64,000 nucleotides of DNA from Luzula sylvatica (GCA_946800325.1 OX326962.1:569357-633356), one strand, 5' to 3'. Counted from the first letter of the stretch, positions 1 to 12,900 are shown. Notes: generated from the sequence alone by a model not told the origin. Numbers and translations: made by a program.

Positions 1-1705
1 TACTTTCTATAGAGAGTCGTCTACTCCTCTAGTCGTACGAATAGGTGTTTCAACGCCGAGGTCAGGTATCTGAAAGGAGCCTACCTTTCTTGCTTGCTAG
101 CGGGCTAGGAAATTCGGTGACTTGGTCCGTTCGCTACGGAGCTTTTCAGCCATTCTGGTATGCGTGTAGCCTATAAGCCTACCTGGCAGATTGGACCTTT
201 CTTGGGTCGAGACGTTATACTCAGAGGTCTACTGTATGACCGATACCGCACTCGGGTTCACTGACTTAATCATCAAATTGGTGAAGAAAGCTATCATAAC
301 CATAGATAGCCACTTCCTTCCTCCGTGAGAGTTAGACTGAACCCAACATTCCCACTTGCACGCCTCCCTGGGAAGGAGATTTGACTAACCAACTCGACAG
401 GAAGTTTTGATATGCCCGGTGAATTCAGTGTGCCAGGGTCTTCTTTTGCAGAAGGAGACTTTCATTCCTCCTAGTTCGCCCCGCTAAATCATTGATTTCC
501 TTCGCTTCGTTACTCCTTTTTCTTCTGGTCACAGCTGATGAAAGAACTGACTGTTCGGGGTAGTATTATTTGTTTTCAATCTGCCTTCGGGCTACGGCTT
601 TGATTGAATATTCGCTAATAGAGGCAAGTGAGTAAGGGCGCATATTTGAGAGTGACGCTTGTGGATGGCATTAGAAAGTGGATATTTTGAGATGTATTTT
701 CCCTTTGGTCTACGGGAAATAGATAGCTGACAGTGGTGGGAAATACTTCACTATTCGTTTTTAGCCCCATTCACTTGGGTACGAGCCATCCTGATTAGGC
801 CTTGTAGGTATCCTGGTGATTCTTTTTCTCATCTAGTCAGAATCAAACTCAAACTGGAATGGAGATTGTGTGCATTACACAACCGCAAAGGAGGATGGGG
901 TGGATGAATGAGCTGCTTTTTCAATTGTAGTTGAAGGACTTTCCGTATCAGTAGAAGGGGGAGCGAAATCAAGGAGTTCTTCGAAATCTTCTTTTGTTTG
1001 AAATCTCAAGTTTCTTGCTTCTTACTTGGTCTTCCCGGTCTATCTCGACCAGCTTATACCGAATCGGTGCTTTACGCTTTAATGAATCGGTGGCTGAATC
1101 CGTAGTTTGAGTCTCGCTTGGCAAGTACTCTCCGTACAAAATACTCTCAATTTAGATTAGAATACCAATAAGTCAGATAGGAGGATGCCCTATTGTATTA
1201 TTGTCAACGAGGTATAGGTTTGGGAGGGGCTCCTCGATATATATGGTACCATATTCTACCATCGGACTTTCCTGGATTAGAACTCCTAATTCATTTTGTG
1301 GCCGAGGTAGAAAAAAGGAAAGAAAAAGGAGAATCTAATTTGCGCTAGGTCACAACGCTCTGCTCTCTTCAAAACTCAAGTGAAAGAAGCCCGCGTACCC
1401 ACTCTTCTTTCCCCCATCGCTAGGGAGGGGCCTCGTCCTCTTCCTTTTTCCTCTTGTATGATAAGAAAGACTACACCTTCATCAAGCTTCCTTCTAAGTG
1501 CTCAACAAAACCAAATCGATCGGACAGAAAGGCCTCAGAAAGCATTGCTGGAAAAGAAAGGTGAAATTCGAGACGCCGGCCCTCGAGTCAGTCAGAATGG
1601 AAATGGGATTCACCCCTGATTTATCACTCTCACTGTGGTCCACCCTTCCTCTCAATCTCACCATCATGTATTTGCTTGGCCTCTTGTGGATTCCTCCATG
1701 AATGC
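1..1705. other. Spacer, no gene recognised
   Basis: No conserved coding region is visible on either strand; the open frames are short and lack recognisable domains. Two small repeat links can be seen. A segment near 30-52 (TAGTCGTACGAATAGGTGTTT) recurs near 51622-51643. A GGTCGAGACGTTATAC stretch near 205-220 belongs to the palindromic family seen at 1761 and inside ccmFc. Confidence 0.6.
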
Positions 1706-1723
1706 AGGGGCGCGCAGCGGGGA
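1706..1723 (+). repeat. GC18 dispersed repeat, copy 1
   Basis: Exact match to the 18-bp consensus AGGGGCGCGCAGCGGGGA. The 16-bp core has 15 G or C residues, far above the local base composition, and is repeated through the window in both orientations with unrelated flanks. It lies about 40 bp upstream of the palindromic repeat at 1761 and about 200 bp beyond the 3' end of rps7. The family is not one I recognise. Confidence 0.95.
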
Positions 1724-1760
1724 GAGGAAGTCCGATTTTCTTTCTTCAGCCTCTCTTCTT

Positions 1761-1828
1761 TGGTCGAGACGTTATACGTCTACAGCCGAGAGACTACGTG
1801 AGTCTCGAGGGGAGTCGGTAGTGGATCG
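1761..1828 (+). repeat. Palindromic dispersed repeat (GAGACGT family)
   Basis: Contains CGAGACGTTATACGTCT, a near-perfect palindrome, followed by CAGCCGAGAGAC. The segment 1802-1828 matches 49250-49276, inside ccmFc, at 26 of 27 positions. Shorter relatives (AACGTTAGTAGT or ACATTATAC with a TCGA lead) occur near 206, 4826, 9612, 12927, 34280, 50371-50420 and 54828. Arms able to form a hairpin suggest a small palindromic element, but mobility is inference. Confidence 0.7.
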
Positions 1829-1916
1829 CTGCTCTCTGAATTAGTCGTTTCTCGCTGGGTCAAACATTGATGATTTTGGAATATGACTGAATGAAGAAGA
1901 GCTCCTTATGTGGTCT

Positions 1917-2363
1917 TTACCACCATCTGAAATGCGCGAAACTTCGATTGGTGGAAGCCAGTCCATGAAGATTCTCCCTTCTCTGACGTGCAATTCCCTT
2001 CTTTTTGTAAGCATCCAGTATCTCAGCATATAAACATTTTTCTAAGCTGATCCCGTAACTTATACGTCGTTTGAAAGCTGCTCCAAAGATCCAACGAATA
2101 GCTAAGGTTTGTTGACGATCCCTGGCTACAATCCCAGGGACATCATAAATAGTACCTGCGACTCCTACTTTGACCACTTCGCATATGGGCTGAATATTCT
2201 CTACGGCGTCAACCATCAGTTTGATTACATCGAGTTCAGTTCGAGCTAGGCGATGAAAAGTCTTATAAACAATAGCACGAACTCTCGTTCTTTTACCATC
2301 GATCATGCGAAAGTTGACCAATTTCTTGATCAATTCTTTTTGCTCACCATCCAAGTCCCCCAT
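1917..2363 (-). CDS. rps7: Ribosomal protein S7, mitochondrial
   Basis: Encodes the uS7 protein of the mitochondrial small ribosomal subunit, which binds the 3' domain of 16S-type rRNA near the exit site. The 148-residue product matches plant mitochondrial S7 over its whole length: start [15 protein letters not shown], central [15 protein letters not shown] and [20 protein letters not shown], and end [12 protein letters not shown]. The frame opens 12 codons upstream (2399), but the start at 2363 fits the family's usual length. Several residues differ from the common plant form: [15 protein letters not shown] in place of the usual [16 protein letters not shown] broken second copy at about 63.0 kb keeps the usual residues there. 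It stands alone, with no adjacent ribosomal gene. Confidence 0.95.
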   Translation of the reverse strand: MGDLDGEQKELIKKLVNFRMIDGKRTRVRAIVYKTFHRLARTELDVIKLMVDAVENIQPICEVVKVGVAGTIYDVPGIVARDRQQTLAIRWIFGAAFKRRISYGISLEKCLYAEILDAYKKKGIARQRRENLHGLASTNRSFAHFRWW

Positions 2364-4561
2364 ATAGCTGAGAATTTCCGAGCAATTGGAAGTAGGCATC
2401 CTTCTTTCCTATGTTCTTTCCCCCTACTACTGCCCTAAATCCTGCTTTGTTCCCCCAAGGTGACAATTCTACCATTTGGCTGCTTCGCACTATAGAGCAA
2501 TTTGATTAGTACTTACCGCATCCGCCCGCCCACTTGATTTGATCTCGGAAATCTTCTGTCTCTACGCAATTTCCCACGCTCGACAGGTTTAGCGGTACCC
2601 CACGGTACAACACGGTACCCCACGCTTGATAGGGAAAGCTGACAGTAGACTGGAATCACGCCCTGCAGGACAAGAATGGATGTTTTCTGCCAAAGTCATT
2701 CATGGGATTTGGCCTAAGCAAGGAGGTGAGAAATCGGATTTCAGTCATGCTCATATACCGAGACAAGTCATGAATTCGATTTGGCTTAAGGAAGAGGTGC
2801 CAAATGTGTTCCAAGTTGATCTTCCCTACCGACAACTTCACTGAGATTTGTGAAGAAGAATTCTATGGGCTCGTCCAGATTGTGAACTACCCGGGGGCAA
2901 AAGGTTCAGACCATTCTTCACACAGTCGAAACCAAGAAGTGCTGCTACAGATATTGAAAAAGCCTATGCAGCTATTGAGAAGAGAGTTTAGGCAAGAAGA
3001 GAGTCGGGGGTCCTATCCAACAAAGTCAACGGGTGGTGACAACTAAGGATGACTGGTCTTCTTTTCTGCAAAGACCAAGCAAGCTCCGTCGCAAGAACAG
3101 CAACACAACGACGACATACACCATAGAATCATGCCCAAGAAATGGAAGATGCTGAAAGAAGCCACAGATGCTATATATAGCGTGAAAGTCTTAGAACAAG
3201 CTCCGTTTTACCTAATATCAGGGGCTTTGCGAACACCTGTATTGGCATTAAGAAGAGCAAGCACTATCATCTAATTGCAGCTACTTCAAGCTACTGCTTC
3301 TTGATATCAAAAAAGAGTCAGAGTGAGGCTTGAGGGGAGTGGAAAAGTACGGGTCTTTGCTATCAAAATACATATTTCCAGACACTCCTGCCACCCTTAC
3401 ATAACTGGATTATGCGGGTCTTTTACTAAATTCAAATGGATGGTACTTATGACCAACTTTCTACGCTGGGCCGCGGCCGAAGGCATTTATTTGACTTCGA
3501 TCTTCAGTCCGCCACTGATCTCTTGCCCGCTGCACTTTCTTCACAGATTCTAGCTCTTTGGTCGAACAATTTGCTTACTCTTGGATGTTTATGACGTACA
3601 AAGTAGGTTTGAGGAGTACTTCTCGAAAGGCTCTTTGCAAGGTCAGGTGTATCCCTGAAATAGAGGTATGACTCTCGGCTACTACTCATCATGGCACGTC
3701 TTCACTCTGACACATCATATGTTAGTTTGGCTCTCGTCCAGGAAAGTATATACATCAAGGTCTTTGAGGACTACCCGATATTAGGCGATGACATAATCAT
3801 TGCTAATCCTCGCGTGGACTAGGTTGATAATAAAAGGATGGACAATGCTATTGCGGTTCTCTCCGTAGAGAAAGAAATACCTAGTGTTGTGTGGGCTTGC
3901 CAGCCAGTTCGCTAAGTGCTTGATTGTTTTCACCATAGAGCGTATCGAAGAAATGTATGTAGGTACCCCTTTTCATTAAGCTTTGCTATGGCTACGTCAG
4001 CTCATTTTTCTTGAGCTTCTAGCTTCGTTTAGGAGTTCCCCCGTTTGTTGGGGAATGGAAAGAGTAGCTGCCTTTTCTGTTGAGAGGTTGGTCAATCTAC
4101 CTGCGATTTAGATCTATCTCTTCCTCCCGGTCTTGAAAGAAAATATCAAGTAATGGTCGAACCAAACCTTCTGTCCTTTTAGATCAATACGAGCAATATA
4201 GATTATGGTATTCTAGTACGCCATAAAGAAAGCCCCTTGTCTTTGGCCAAACCCAGATTCTTTCATTCCTCTCCTTTACAGTCGATCTCCCAAAGGTCGC
4301 CTCTTGAACCTTCACCTCCAACCGACCTTGAAGCTAACCCTGGAAAACGTATAGCTCACTCATAGCTGACTGCTTATTCAGATTCTGGTTTAGCAGATAG
4401 CAGATAGGAGATAGCAGACGGAGCTATTGAATAACTTCTTAAATGAAATACGCTTCAAAGCTAAGGAACGAAGTAACTCGGCCAGCCTTTTCATCGCCAA
4501 CCGAAGCAAGCCCTGAGGAAGAGCGCGAAGAAAGAATAATCTTCACTATACCAGGTCAAAA
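2364..4561. other. Spacer, no gene recognised
   Basis: Short uninterpretable frames only. A direct duplication around CACGGTAC and CCCACG lies near 2590-2625. No retroelement domain or RNA gene is recognised here. Confidence 0.55.
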
Positions 4562-4783
4562 CTAAAGCTTTCTTCTTTTTGAGGTAAACACCAGGAGACC
4601 AATATACTGGGGCATCCCGCCACAAAAGCCTATACTTTCAGGGTTGAAGAGGTCAAATAGGGATTGAGAAGCAGCCCCCTCTTCCATTGGGGTCTCGCTT
4701 CTTCTCCTAGACAACCCATCAGCCACACGGTTCTCAATTCCTTTCTTGTATTGGAGCCTTCTTTTTTCTCGCCGTAGAAGCAA
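4562..4783 (-). mobile_element. Ty3/gypsy fragment, RNase H to integrase linker
   Basis: The reading QYKKGIENRVADGLSRRRSE is the hallmark junction between the RNase H and integrase domains of Ty3/gypsy polyproteins (general form YKKG-EN-VADALSRR). Nothing else of the element is readable in frame. This is a nuclear-type LTR retrotransposon remnant in mitochondrial DNA; the 24.5-kb fragment carries the same junction (KKGVEKRVADALSRR). Confidence 0.75.
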
Positions 4784-7069
4784 CAGCAGCTCGCTATCAA
4801 CGTGCCGTAGGAGATCCTTCTAATCCTCGAAACATTATACCTTTCCCCTTTACTCCCCAATCGCTCATTGAAAAAAGTGGAATCACCGCTGCTCTGTAGT
4901 GGCCACGGCAAATGAGCTATCACCGCATGCTTTCAGAGTTCGCCGACAGCATTCTCCGTGAGCTTGCTTTTGTGAGGGTCGGGCCATCGCAGCTTGAAAG
5001 ACCAGCTCTCAACGTCCTTATCCACAAGTCCGATTTGCCCAGCTCCGTCATTGCCCGGGGCGCTCTAGAGGTAGGGCTATTTTGTCTCCTCCCCGTATAG
5101 CGACCAATACTGCTGGGGTCGGTTCAACTCTGGAAGAAACGCAAGAACCGGGAGGGAAGGTTGATCGTGTCTTCACCTCCTCCGGTCGGTTGCACAACTG
5201 AGCTATTCACATCAAATCGACAGATATTTCGAGGTAGGTTCCGATCCAGGAAGATCTCAATATCCATTCCGATGGACGGCCTGACTGAATATCCGTTAGT
5301 CTTATAGGGGTCTTCCGCTTTCCTGAAGAAGCCGCGTCCCTCCAAAGAAAAGACAACGGATGAAGAGGTGGAAGAGTTCGAGGGGCGCGCAGCGGGGCTC
5401 AGTCGTGTCCCCTTTATAGTACAGAGCACGGGGCGTACGAACGACTAGAAAGAGCGCCTTGAAAGGGTCGCCTTGACTAGCCCCAGGCTTTTCGGGCCCA
5501 GGAACGCTGATCCGATTTCCGGTACTACCTGACCACGGCTACTTGCTTTGTTTTGGGAGTCAAGTGCCGCTTAGAAAATCATAGACGGGTGGTCAAGTTC
5601 CGACTAATTAGAGGAGAGCAGCGCCTTCATGATAGCGCATTCGTAAGATCCGCTAGAAAGCTGAGATCTTGAACCATGACGCCCGCGTCCTTCAAGAAGG
5701 CTCCGTCATTAAGACTACAAAGGCGATCACTTCTTTTGATATTCAGAAATGCTAGATCAGTCGTGAGACTATCATCGCTTCCCTCCAATGAACCATTGAT
5801 TTGATTCGAGACTGGTTCCGACGATCGATTCCTATTAGATCCGGCGAGGACATCGCGTTAGTCGCGAAAGTGGAAAGTAACTGAACCCTGAGAGTCTAAG
5901 TGGCCGGCCGGGTGATATCGAGAGAACCTACCGCACCCACCACACACGAGGAATCCACTCGAGCAATATGGCGCTTAAGCCTAGTCAGCGGAGAGAACTC
6001 CCGATAGAAGGAAGCCCAATAAATTACACTAGATGTCTTGCCCTTTGGACTCAAACTTCCACTGGCTCACCATCGAACAAAGTCCAACTCGAACTCGCTC
6101 GCTTACAGTAGAGTAGAAGATTCAGCTTGCCCAAGATCACTAGCAAGTTCAAGCTTTCGTAATTCCAATGCAGTAGGCTGGCTAGTCAGCTTAGTTACGA
6201 GAGTTACCAAAAGAAGGAGGAGTGAGGGCTATTCTCGAAGCAGCGAATTCTGACACTTATTCCGTAACTTAGAGAAAGAAGACTGAATGCGTGCTAACAG
6301 AATTGAAGAAGAAAGTCTTTAGGTACCCCGGTGCCAAGCGTTAGACAAGGATGACATCGATCAGAGCAAAAGTCAAGACGTCTTATTAGCTTGAACTCTC
6401 CTCAACAACTTTCCAGGAAAGAAAAGAAAAGATTGGAGAAAGTAGAAAGCTAGAGGAAGAAAAGAGCCTTTGAAACGCTCTGAAAAAGTCAAGAAAAAGG
6501 TTTGTTTCTTAGATCCCGAAAAATCAAGTAGATAAGAAACCAGGCGCTTCAGGGGAAGAAGTTACTAATAAACAATCTGGGAAGGGTGTAAGCCCAGATA
6601 AAGAAGAAGAAGTCTTTTATGAAACTGAATCAGAAACAGATGTTGAAAGTGATGATGAAGATGAGACAGATGACGACATGTCGGATGACGATGTCAACTT
6701 CAAGCACAAACGCCAGAAAGATGGGAATCACGCTGAAATCAAGAAACTGGAAGGAAGAGAAATTGGAGCGAAGGATAGAGCAAATGGAGAAACAAAGATC
6801 TGTGGTAGATTTGACCATTGGATCTGCCAAAGCATCCCCTCTAATCCAGTCTCTAGAGACAGCATCTCTCCCACCGGGTTTTGTACCTTTCAAACTTGAT
6901 CCATTTTCTGGTAATGTCAATGAAGATCCTTTAGATTTGATGAATGGGTACGTGTATTTCCATTTGAAATGTTAGTGAAAATGGTTTGGAAAAAAGTTCT
7001 TTTGGGGAAAGCAAGGTTATGTTGAAGTAGCATGCCACCAAGGTCCATCAACTCTGGGGATGAATTGAG
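4784..7069. other. Spacer with unidentified short frames
   Basis: A 101-codon frame on the minus strand (5124-5429) contains GC18 copy 2 near its start and has no domain I recognise. An Asp/Glu/Lys/Ser-rich stretch at 6600-6900 reads as low-complexity charged protein on the plus strand, and might be the N-terminal part of a decayed gag. No RNA gene is seen. Confidence 0.5.
5381..5398 (+). repeat. GC18 dispersed repeat, copy 2
   Basis: Perfect 16-bp core; the base after the core is C instead of the usual A. It lies inside an unidentified minus-strand open frame. Confidence 0.93.
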
Positions 7070-7206
7070 GGGGATAGGTTTTTGAAACAATACTACTTTC
7101 ACACTATCCAATTCAAGGACACCAGGCAGTTGTCCAATGTCTCCCAGAATGTAGGAGAGGCCTTGTCTTATTATTTAGACAAATTGAATAAAGCAAGAGT
7201 AGAGGG
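7070..7206 (+). mobile_element. Possible retrotransposon gag fragment
   Basis: One frame reads RFLKQYYFHTIQFKD, then QLSNVSQNVGEALSYYLDKLN. This resembles the helical gag region of LTR elements (RFL-x-FFP ... L-Q--GES---Y---F). The match is loose and no zinc knuckle follows. The frame runs directly into GC18 copy 3, so that copy sits at or within this remnant. Confidence 0.3.
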
Positions 7207-7220
7207 GCGCGCAGCGGGGA
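7203..7220 (+). repeat. GC18 dispersed repeat, copy 3
   Basis: Exact 18-bp match, abutting the possible gag remnant at 7070-7206. Confidence 0.95.
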
Positions 7221-8410
7221 ACTCCTTTAGATATGAGTGAGAAAATGCAGTAACATAGAAAAGAGTAGTAGGAAAGTAGGTGTCAGCTTCCCATAATATT
7301 GGAATTCTTCTACCGAATATAGCACTTCAAAGACTAGATCTTTGCTTGGAGCTGTTAGGGGTAGAGTATAGGGCGGCTAGTTCAAGCAGGTCAGAGTAAG
7401 GGAAAGGGGGTTGGCACCATTGCTTGGTACTAGAAAGACGCATTGCTTGGGAAGGGGACTCGGTCATTGACAGTGAATTCCTTTCTTTGCTTGTCTTATG
7501 GATTGAAATAGGCTTATATAGCCTTTTTGCTCTCTTTTTTTTCTATTGCCTTAGTACAGCTGCCGGATTGGATTAGTACACGGAACATAGGACTGAGAAT
7601 GAGTCAACATAGGGTACCAATATGGCATTCTAGGGCATGGCATTGACAGTGGCACTAGGCTCGGGTCACTGTCTACGGATGAGTGTTGATTTACTTTGCT
7701 TTTCATAGGCATTGGCATTGCTTGAAAAGAGGGCTTTAGTTAACCTATTCTGATCATCTGAGTGACTTTCTTTCACAGAAGTGTCAAGACCGAGGCCCAA
7801 GGAGAGACCTTGATTGCTGGAGGAGCTGCTCCTTGGATGGATTCCCAACTTCCTTCCTTTTCTCTATCAAATCAAAAAAAGGACAAACTAGACCTGCGCT
7901 TAGGAGAGTAATCCTGTCTGACTGACTTATTGAAGAATTGGTATTCTGACTTTCATTGGTCGAAGGCCGCCCGGCGCATTGCCATTCATTGCGGTGACAG
8001 GCTGGCCATTCCTTTTTTGCAAAGCCCTTTGAGTCAGTTCTGAAACTCTTCTTCTTTTCTATCTATCTCTTTCTCAAGTTGACGAGAATGTTGGCATAGA
8101 CCGTCTCTTGGGGAGAGAAGGGGCGATGGTAGGTAGTTTTCCCGAGGGTGTGCTTCTTGTGCTTTTCTTTGGTAGTGGTAGGTGGCTTCTTTGGGTGCTT
8201 CGGTGCCATTGCTGGAGTGCTGGGCTAATGAATGCTTGACCTGCCATGTCTCGTGCCTTCTGGGCTGCTCTAGTCTAGTAACTTCTTTAGAGGGAGTCTG
8301 AGCGCAGGCTTTTGAACTGCTGCGAAAGCGAGCCAGCATCTGTAGAAAAAGGGAAAACTCAATAATTCCACTTCATTTCCAAACTACAGGAAAACAAAAA
8401 GAAAGTATTG

Positions 8411-8428
8411 CCCCCGCTGCGCGCCCCA
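8411..8428 (-). repeat. GC18 dispersed repeat, copy 4
   Basis: Perfect 16-bp core on the minus strand; both flanking positions differ from the consensus A (T before, G after). Confidence 0.92.
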
Positions 8429-8724
8429 CAGCTTCATGCCCTTCTTGAAAGTCAAGGCAGAGTTGAATTGAACAGCTGATCTTGGACTTGGACTTGCAAT
8501 CATTGAGTTCAGATTCAGAGCTGACTGAATTGCTTAATTAAAGACTGACTGACTGACCCATAACTAGGGTAAGGGCGAACTTCTGCCAATCCCTCTCCCC
8601 ACCCGAATCTGGCACCTACTTCTACAGCACCACTCTCACTGCTAGCTCTTGACCTACCACTGAGAACTATCTATCCCTATCACTGCGAGCTGTTTACCTA
8701 CATCTGAGAACTCTTATCTTTCAC

Positions 8725-8742
8725 TCCCCGCTGCGCGCCCCT
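8725..8742 (-). repeat. GC18 dispersed repeat, copy 5
   Basis: Exact 18-bp match, only about 300 bp from copy 4 and in the same orientation, with unrelated flanks. Confidence 0.95.
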
Positions 8743-9416
8743 CCTAAATGAGCAAAATGAGTATTTTTTGTTGATTTGGTTCAGGCATAGTTGAGGTTCC
8801 CTAAGCTGCCTCTTCTTTTGATTAGTTAGCTCAATCTTAGCTGTTGTTGTTTATATCAGTTCTGTTCGCTCTTTTCCTGGTTGACTTCATGAAAGCTTCT
8901 GATCTTGTAAGGCCGATATCTCCGGACTTGTTCTTTGATGTACCGCATCCTGTTGACTATCTGTTCTGTTGTTTACCGACTGTATATTGTTGATTCTCGA
9001 GCTTGATTTCTTGACTGATTGGAATGTTTGGGATCTGATATGTAGTGACTTATTTTCTTGTGTGGATGTGTTATTATGGTTTTCTGATATATATGGGTGC
9101 TTTGATCTAGGGTTTGGTTGACGCTGAAAAAGTCTTTCCTTTCCTGATATGGCTGCTCTAGTGTGAGTTAATTTTGTCAATTTCAGTCTTCGCGCAACTT
9201 CTTCAATAGCTAGCTTTTGGAGAAGGCTTTCTTCTTCTGTTCGAGCGGTGAAAGTGAGCTTCTTTTCTCCCTTTAACGACCTAAATCGACAAATTAGAAA
9301 AAAATAGACATCCGCAGTTACCTCCTCTTGTTAGAGTTGATTGGTGAATAACATACTGCACGCAAACCCAATGGTTCATTGGCAGATCCCTCTTCTGAAT
9401 CTTATGTCAATAAGCG

Positions 9417-9434
9417 AGGGGCGCGCAGCGGGGA
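9417..9434 (+). repeat. GC18 dispersed repeat, copy 6
   Basis: Exact 18-bp match in unannotated spacer, about 150 bp before the 23-bp repeat shared with 50.7 kb. Confidence 0.95.
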
Positions 9435-9584
9435 CTCCACTCTTTTCTTTCGAAGATGTCTTACTAAACTGAAGTCCCTCTATGCCAGTAAGGATATGCG
9501 CACATATGTCAGTAATGAAACTAACTCCTTTTCCTAGCTATATAGGGTATCCTTTCCGGAATCAAGAAGGAGGTAAGTTCGCTA

Positions 9585-9607
9585 CTTACGGAACTTGGTC
9601 TACGCAG
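9585..9607 (+). repeat. 23-bp repeat shared with 50736-50758
   Basis: Exact direct repeat containing CTTACGGAACTTGGTCTACG. At 50.7 kb the similarity continues on both sides with scattered differences (GTTCGCTACTTACGG against GTACGCTGCTTACGG). It belongs to a wider family of CTTCCGGAA and AGCTCGCTAGTGCCGG fragments also seen near 23955, 31800-31930, 50590-50690 and 52410. Confidence 0.8.
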
Positions 9608-11345
9608 CGAGGAACGTTAGTAGTGACTTGCTCCCTTGTATTCGCCAGATGCCGTAGTGGCTCATTGCGACTCAGTCCTTATGTGGAGAGACTGGATTTT
9701 CCGAATTGCAAGTAGAGACAGATTGGATCTATTTATGCAAGAACCAACAAAAACCACTTTTCTCACCAAAAAACGTAAACAAATAGTCTGACGTCTCTTT
9801 ATTTCTCTGTCAATCCCAGCTCCACTGCAGAAAGAGAATGAATGTCAATCATGTGACAAACCTTTCTTTTCTATAGATTTGACCTTGGGGTGCAAATACA
9901 ACTCGAGTCAAATGTCTAATCAGATAGAAATGCATTCACAGACTTGTCAGAAGTGGAATTTCCCTATGATTGACTCAATTTGTCCTCCGATTTACGGAGA
10001 AAAGCCATATTGTGGAGTGCCCGGGGAGATAGAAATTACCTACATCTGTTCAAACTCGAGATTCCAGCTATAGATTCCAGTGGGACTCACTTGTCAAGGT
10101 ATCCAAGGATGGATGATAACGTCAAACAACTGGTGTTATGCTCCGGCATCTCGCTCACTACTTGACGGTTGAATATTGATATTGCTAGTAAGCAGTCGAC
10201 ATGTTTGACGAAAGTGAACATTGTCATTTTTCTCTTCTTAATACTCTCATCTGCCAGCCTTGCTCATGCCTCTCCTCATCAAGAGCGCCAAGTCCTCTGT
10301 CTCGTAGGTGGAATATCTGTAGACCTTCTGAGCTTTGCATTTCCAACCGTTAATATCCCTCATCAGACTCTTTCATAGAGAAATGAGTTGAAGCTGGGGA
10401 AATCCAAACTGGTCTTTCTTTCATGATTTGATAAGCCAGTCGAGTCTTCTGTTCTTTCACTGCCTGCCAAACAAGACTAGACTCTAATTTAGAGTGAGTG
10501 GCCCTCTTGTCTTTCTGAGCCGAGAGAAAGCTTGAAAGGTAGTTCATTTTGCAAGATATCCGTGTGGGTGCGGGCACCAAGAAATCATAAGGACGCGTTA
10601 AGCCGAAGCTTCCTTCAACGTTCAACGAGGTGGTATTTGGTGTGAAAGAATAACGAGAATCTGGTAGGGAAAATGATATTTGACAATCAAGAAAAAGGGA
10701 AATGCATCCTTCTTTCAAATTACCATATCCACGGCGGATTAGGGAATTACTTAAATAAGAGATCGTATAGCCACTGACAGTTGATAGAGGTTCTTTGAAA
10801 TACAGGCGAGATCAAAGTGCCTTCCCTACAAAAGCAAAGAAAAGAAATCCTACCATCAGTTCAGTAGTTTCAGGAATGCTTGCTCGTGGGGAAAGTACTC
10901 AAAGAAAAAACTACACTATATATGAGTTTATGTGGTAGTTTCGCATTGTTTTTCAGAATCAACGAAGCATGTTGGGAGAACTTATGAGGCTTTTGATCTG
11001 GATAAGGAAGTACTTATTGCGAATGAATGGAAGTGAAAGTGAGAAGGCATTCAATGAAGGCTTCCGAACCTCCTTCGAGAGCTGTTTTGCTAGTAGAAGT
11101 ACTCCTTTTCTTTCATGCTTTGGCCAAAGTGAGTTATGTTTGCTATGCTATTTCCAATAGGTGAGTTTGACGGGCTTTGTCAACTAACTCATTTGTTTCA
11201 GCTAACGAGTACTATACGTTGAAGAAACCTTGATCGGAGTCAAGCGTCTGTCTGGAATGGAAAGGATGAATCGGAACTTTCTTTGATGAGAAAGCCTAGG
11301 CCTTGGAAGTTTCATGCTAGGCGGGTTGGTAGGGCAGGTTAGCCA

Positions 11346-11363
11346 AGGGGCGCGCAGCGGGGA
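11346..11363 (+). repeat. GC18 dispersed repeat, copy 7
   Basis: Exact 18-bp match in spacer; the next copy is about 4 kb downstream. Confidence 0.95.
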
Positions 11364-12615
11364 ACAGGATTCTTTCAAAGTTCAAAGAGACAGATCACTC
11401 CGCGCTTAGGCCGACAAGACATCCAATCCAAAGAAATCGAGAGAGACCTGTTCGTGAAGAGGTTGGGAGAAGAGAGATGGGCTGTGGTGGGGAAAGATAC
11501 TAAAGTAAGGGTACTTGTCCTATTCAAAACAAACTATTCAAGAAACTTGGTTCGTTAGTTCGGTTTCTGTGGAGAAGAGAAAGAAAGAGAGGGTTGTTGT
11601 TTATACAGATAGAATGGTTTATATTGTTGCCAGGAAGATGTCTTGATGAACCTTGCCTTCGACCTAACTGTCTTTCGTCAAGGCGTTCACTTCATTCCTG
11701 TAGTGTAGAACCAGCACTTGAGAACTGGTCAAGATGTCGGCTTCAAGGGCAAAGCCAACTCACTTCGGAAGCTGATTGGTTGAGCCCTTTGTCAGATAAG
11801 TTCGTAGTGGATCTTCGGGATCAACGTAGGCACCGGCACCGATTCAAGCCAAGCGGGATGAGGCCTTTCGTCAAAAGCGAGGCTAGGGGTGCGCCGGGTA
11901 GGGCTTTTCTGGTCGGGAGTCTCATTTGGTCTCGACCTGCCTACCTCGGTACCTCTTTCCTTCCCTCGTCTCCTCTTCCTGGAACCTACATACCTGGACT
12001 CCTTACTTGGGATTGGTACTTCCTATCGTAGAGATATTGAAGTGGCCAGACCAGTCCTAAAGAAATGAGATTGATTTCATGTATGTGATCAATCAGTCAT
12101 GTGTGGCAGCATAGCATAATTCAATAATTCCTATCTCATTGCGATCAAAGTCTTTGTCTGGAGATGAATGACTTGATTTCCCAGGTGCTTTCACCCACTT
12201 CGTTCTAAGTCTTGCTCGCTCCATTACTAGCGAATACAAAATGACTGAAGGAAGGACAGCGAATGTCAACCTCTCTTATGTCCATGAAATCATCTAAATA
12301 CTGGGCTTTCCCTTTACTGATATATAAAGAGTGCTTGATCACTCACTTTTTGTGTAAAGGACAAGTTAAGGCCCTTATTCTTCTATTAAGCTTGGCTTGA
12401 AGGAAAGCAACTCTAACTCTAACTGGTCCGCAAACAATTCCTGCCTATATAGCCTATTCGCTCGCTTCAAAAGCGCCGCAGGTCCAGTAAGTGAAGTGCT
12501 GTTCGATATCGCTTCAGAGCCCGACTATAATAGAGAATTGATTTGATCAAATAGTCAAATCAATATATCAATCTTGTACTAATCGCCAATCTATATCTTT
12601 CTGGCAGCTCGTGCT

Positions 12616-12900
12616 TTAAAGCGAACGAATGGAACTAAAGGAATGATTGTTGACTAGACTGTGACTTACCTCGTATAGGGCACCTCTCTCCACCTCATTA
12701 ACAACACTCAGTGTACTCTCCTTTACTAGCTCCTTAAACACCGAGAATCCTTTTTTGGTGTAAGCCCGACGTGCTTCTACCTCTATTTGATACCGGGACC
12801 ATAAGTTCGGGGTCTCATTCATACTTCTCACATCCTCATCGCTCTCTTTTTTCCAAATGCCTTTCACCATTTTCTCAATCTGCCTCCAAAATTGGTACAC
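12616..12900 (-). pseudogene. FAR1/MULE transposase-like fragment
   Basis: A 94-codon frame contains SMNETPNLWSRYQIEVEARR, then AYTKKGFSVFKELVKES, then ALYEVS. This resembles the segment of FAR1/FHY3-type domesticated MULE transposases just before the SWIM zinc finger (A--VYT---F--FQ-EL... followed by YxV). Only this piece is readable; neither the catalytic core nor the zinc finger is present. If correct it is nuclear DNA moved into the mitochondrion. The identification rests on pattern memory and could be wrong. Confidence 0.45.

Larger units (their letters stand above)
7221..12615. other. Spacer with several GC18 copies, no gene recognised
   Basis: More than 5 kb in which I recognise no conserved protein or RNA gene. 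The longer open frames (10350-10718 minus, 11594-12031 plus, 8034-8339 minus) begin at non-ATG codons or have no domain, and I treat them as chance. Segment 9585-9607 is an exact 23-bp repeat of 50736-50758, and it continues into an AACGTTAGTAGT motif at 9612. Confidence 0.5.

Noticed and set aside
11594..12031. 145-codon open frame as a gene
   Set aside because: Begins at TTG, has no recognisable domain and is rich in residues expected from chance frames.
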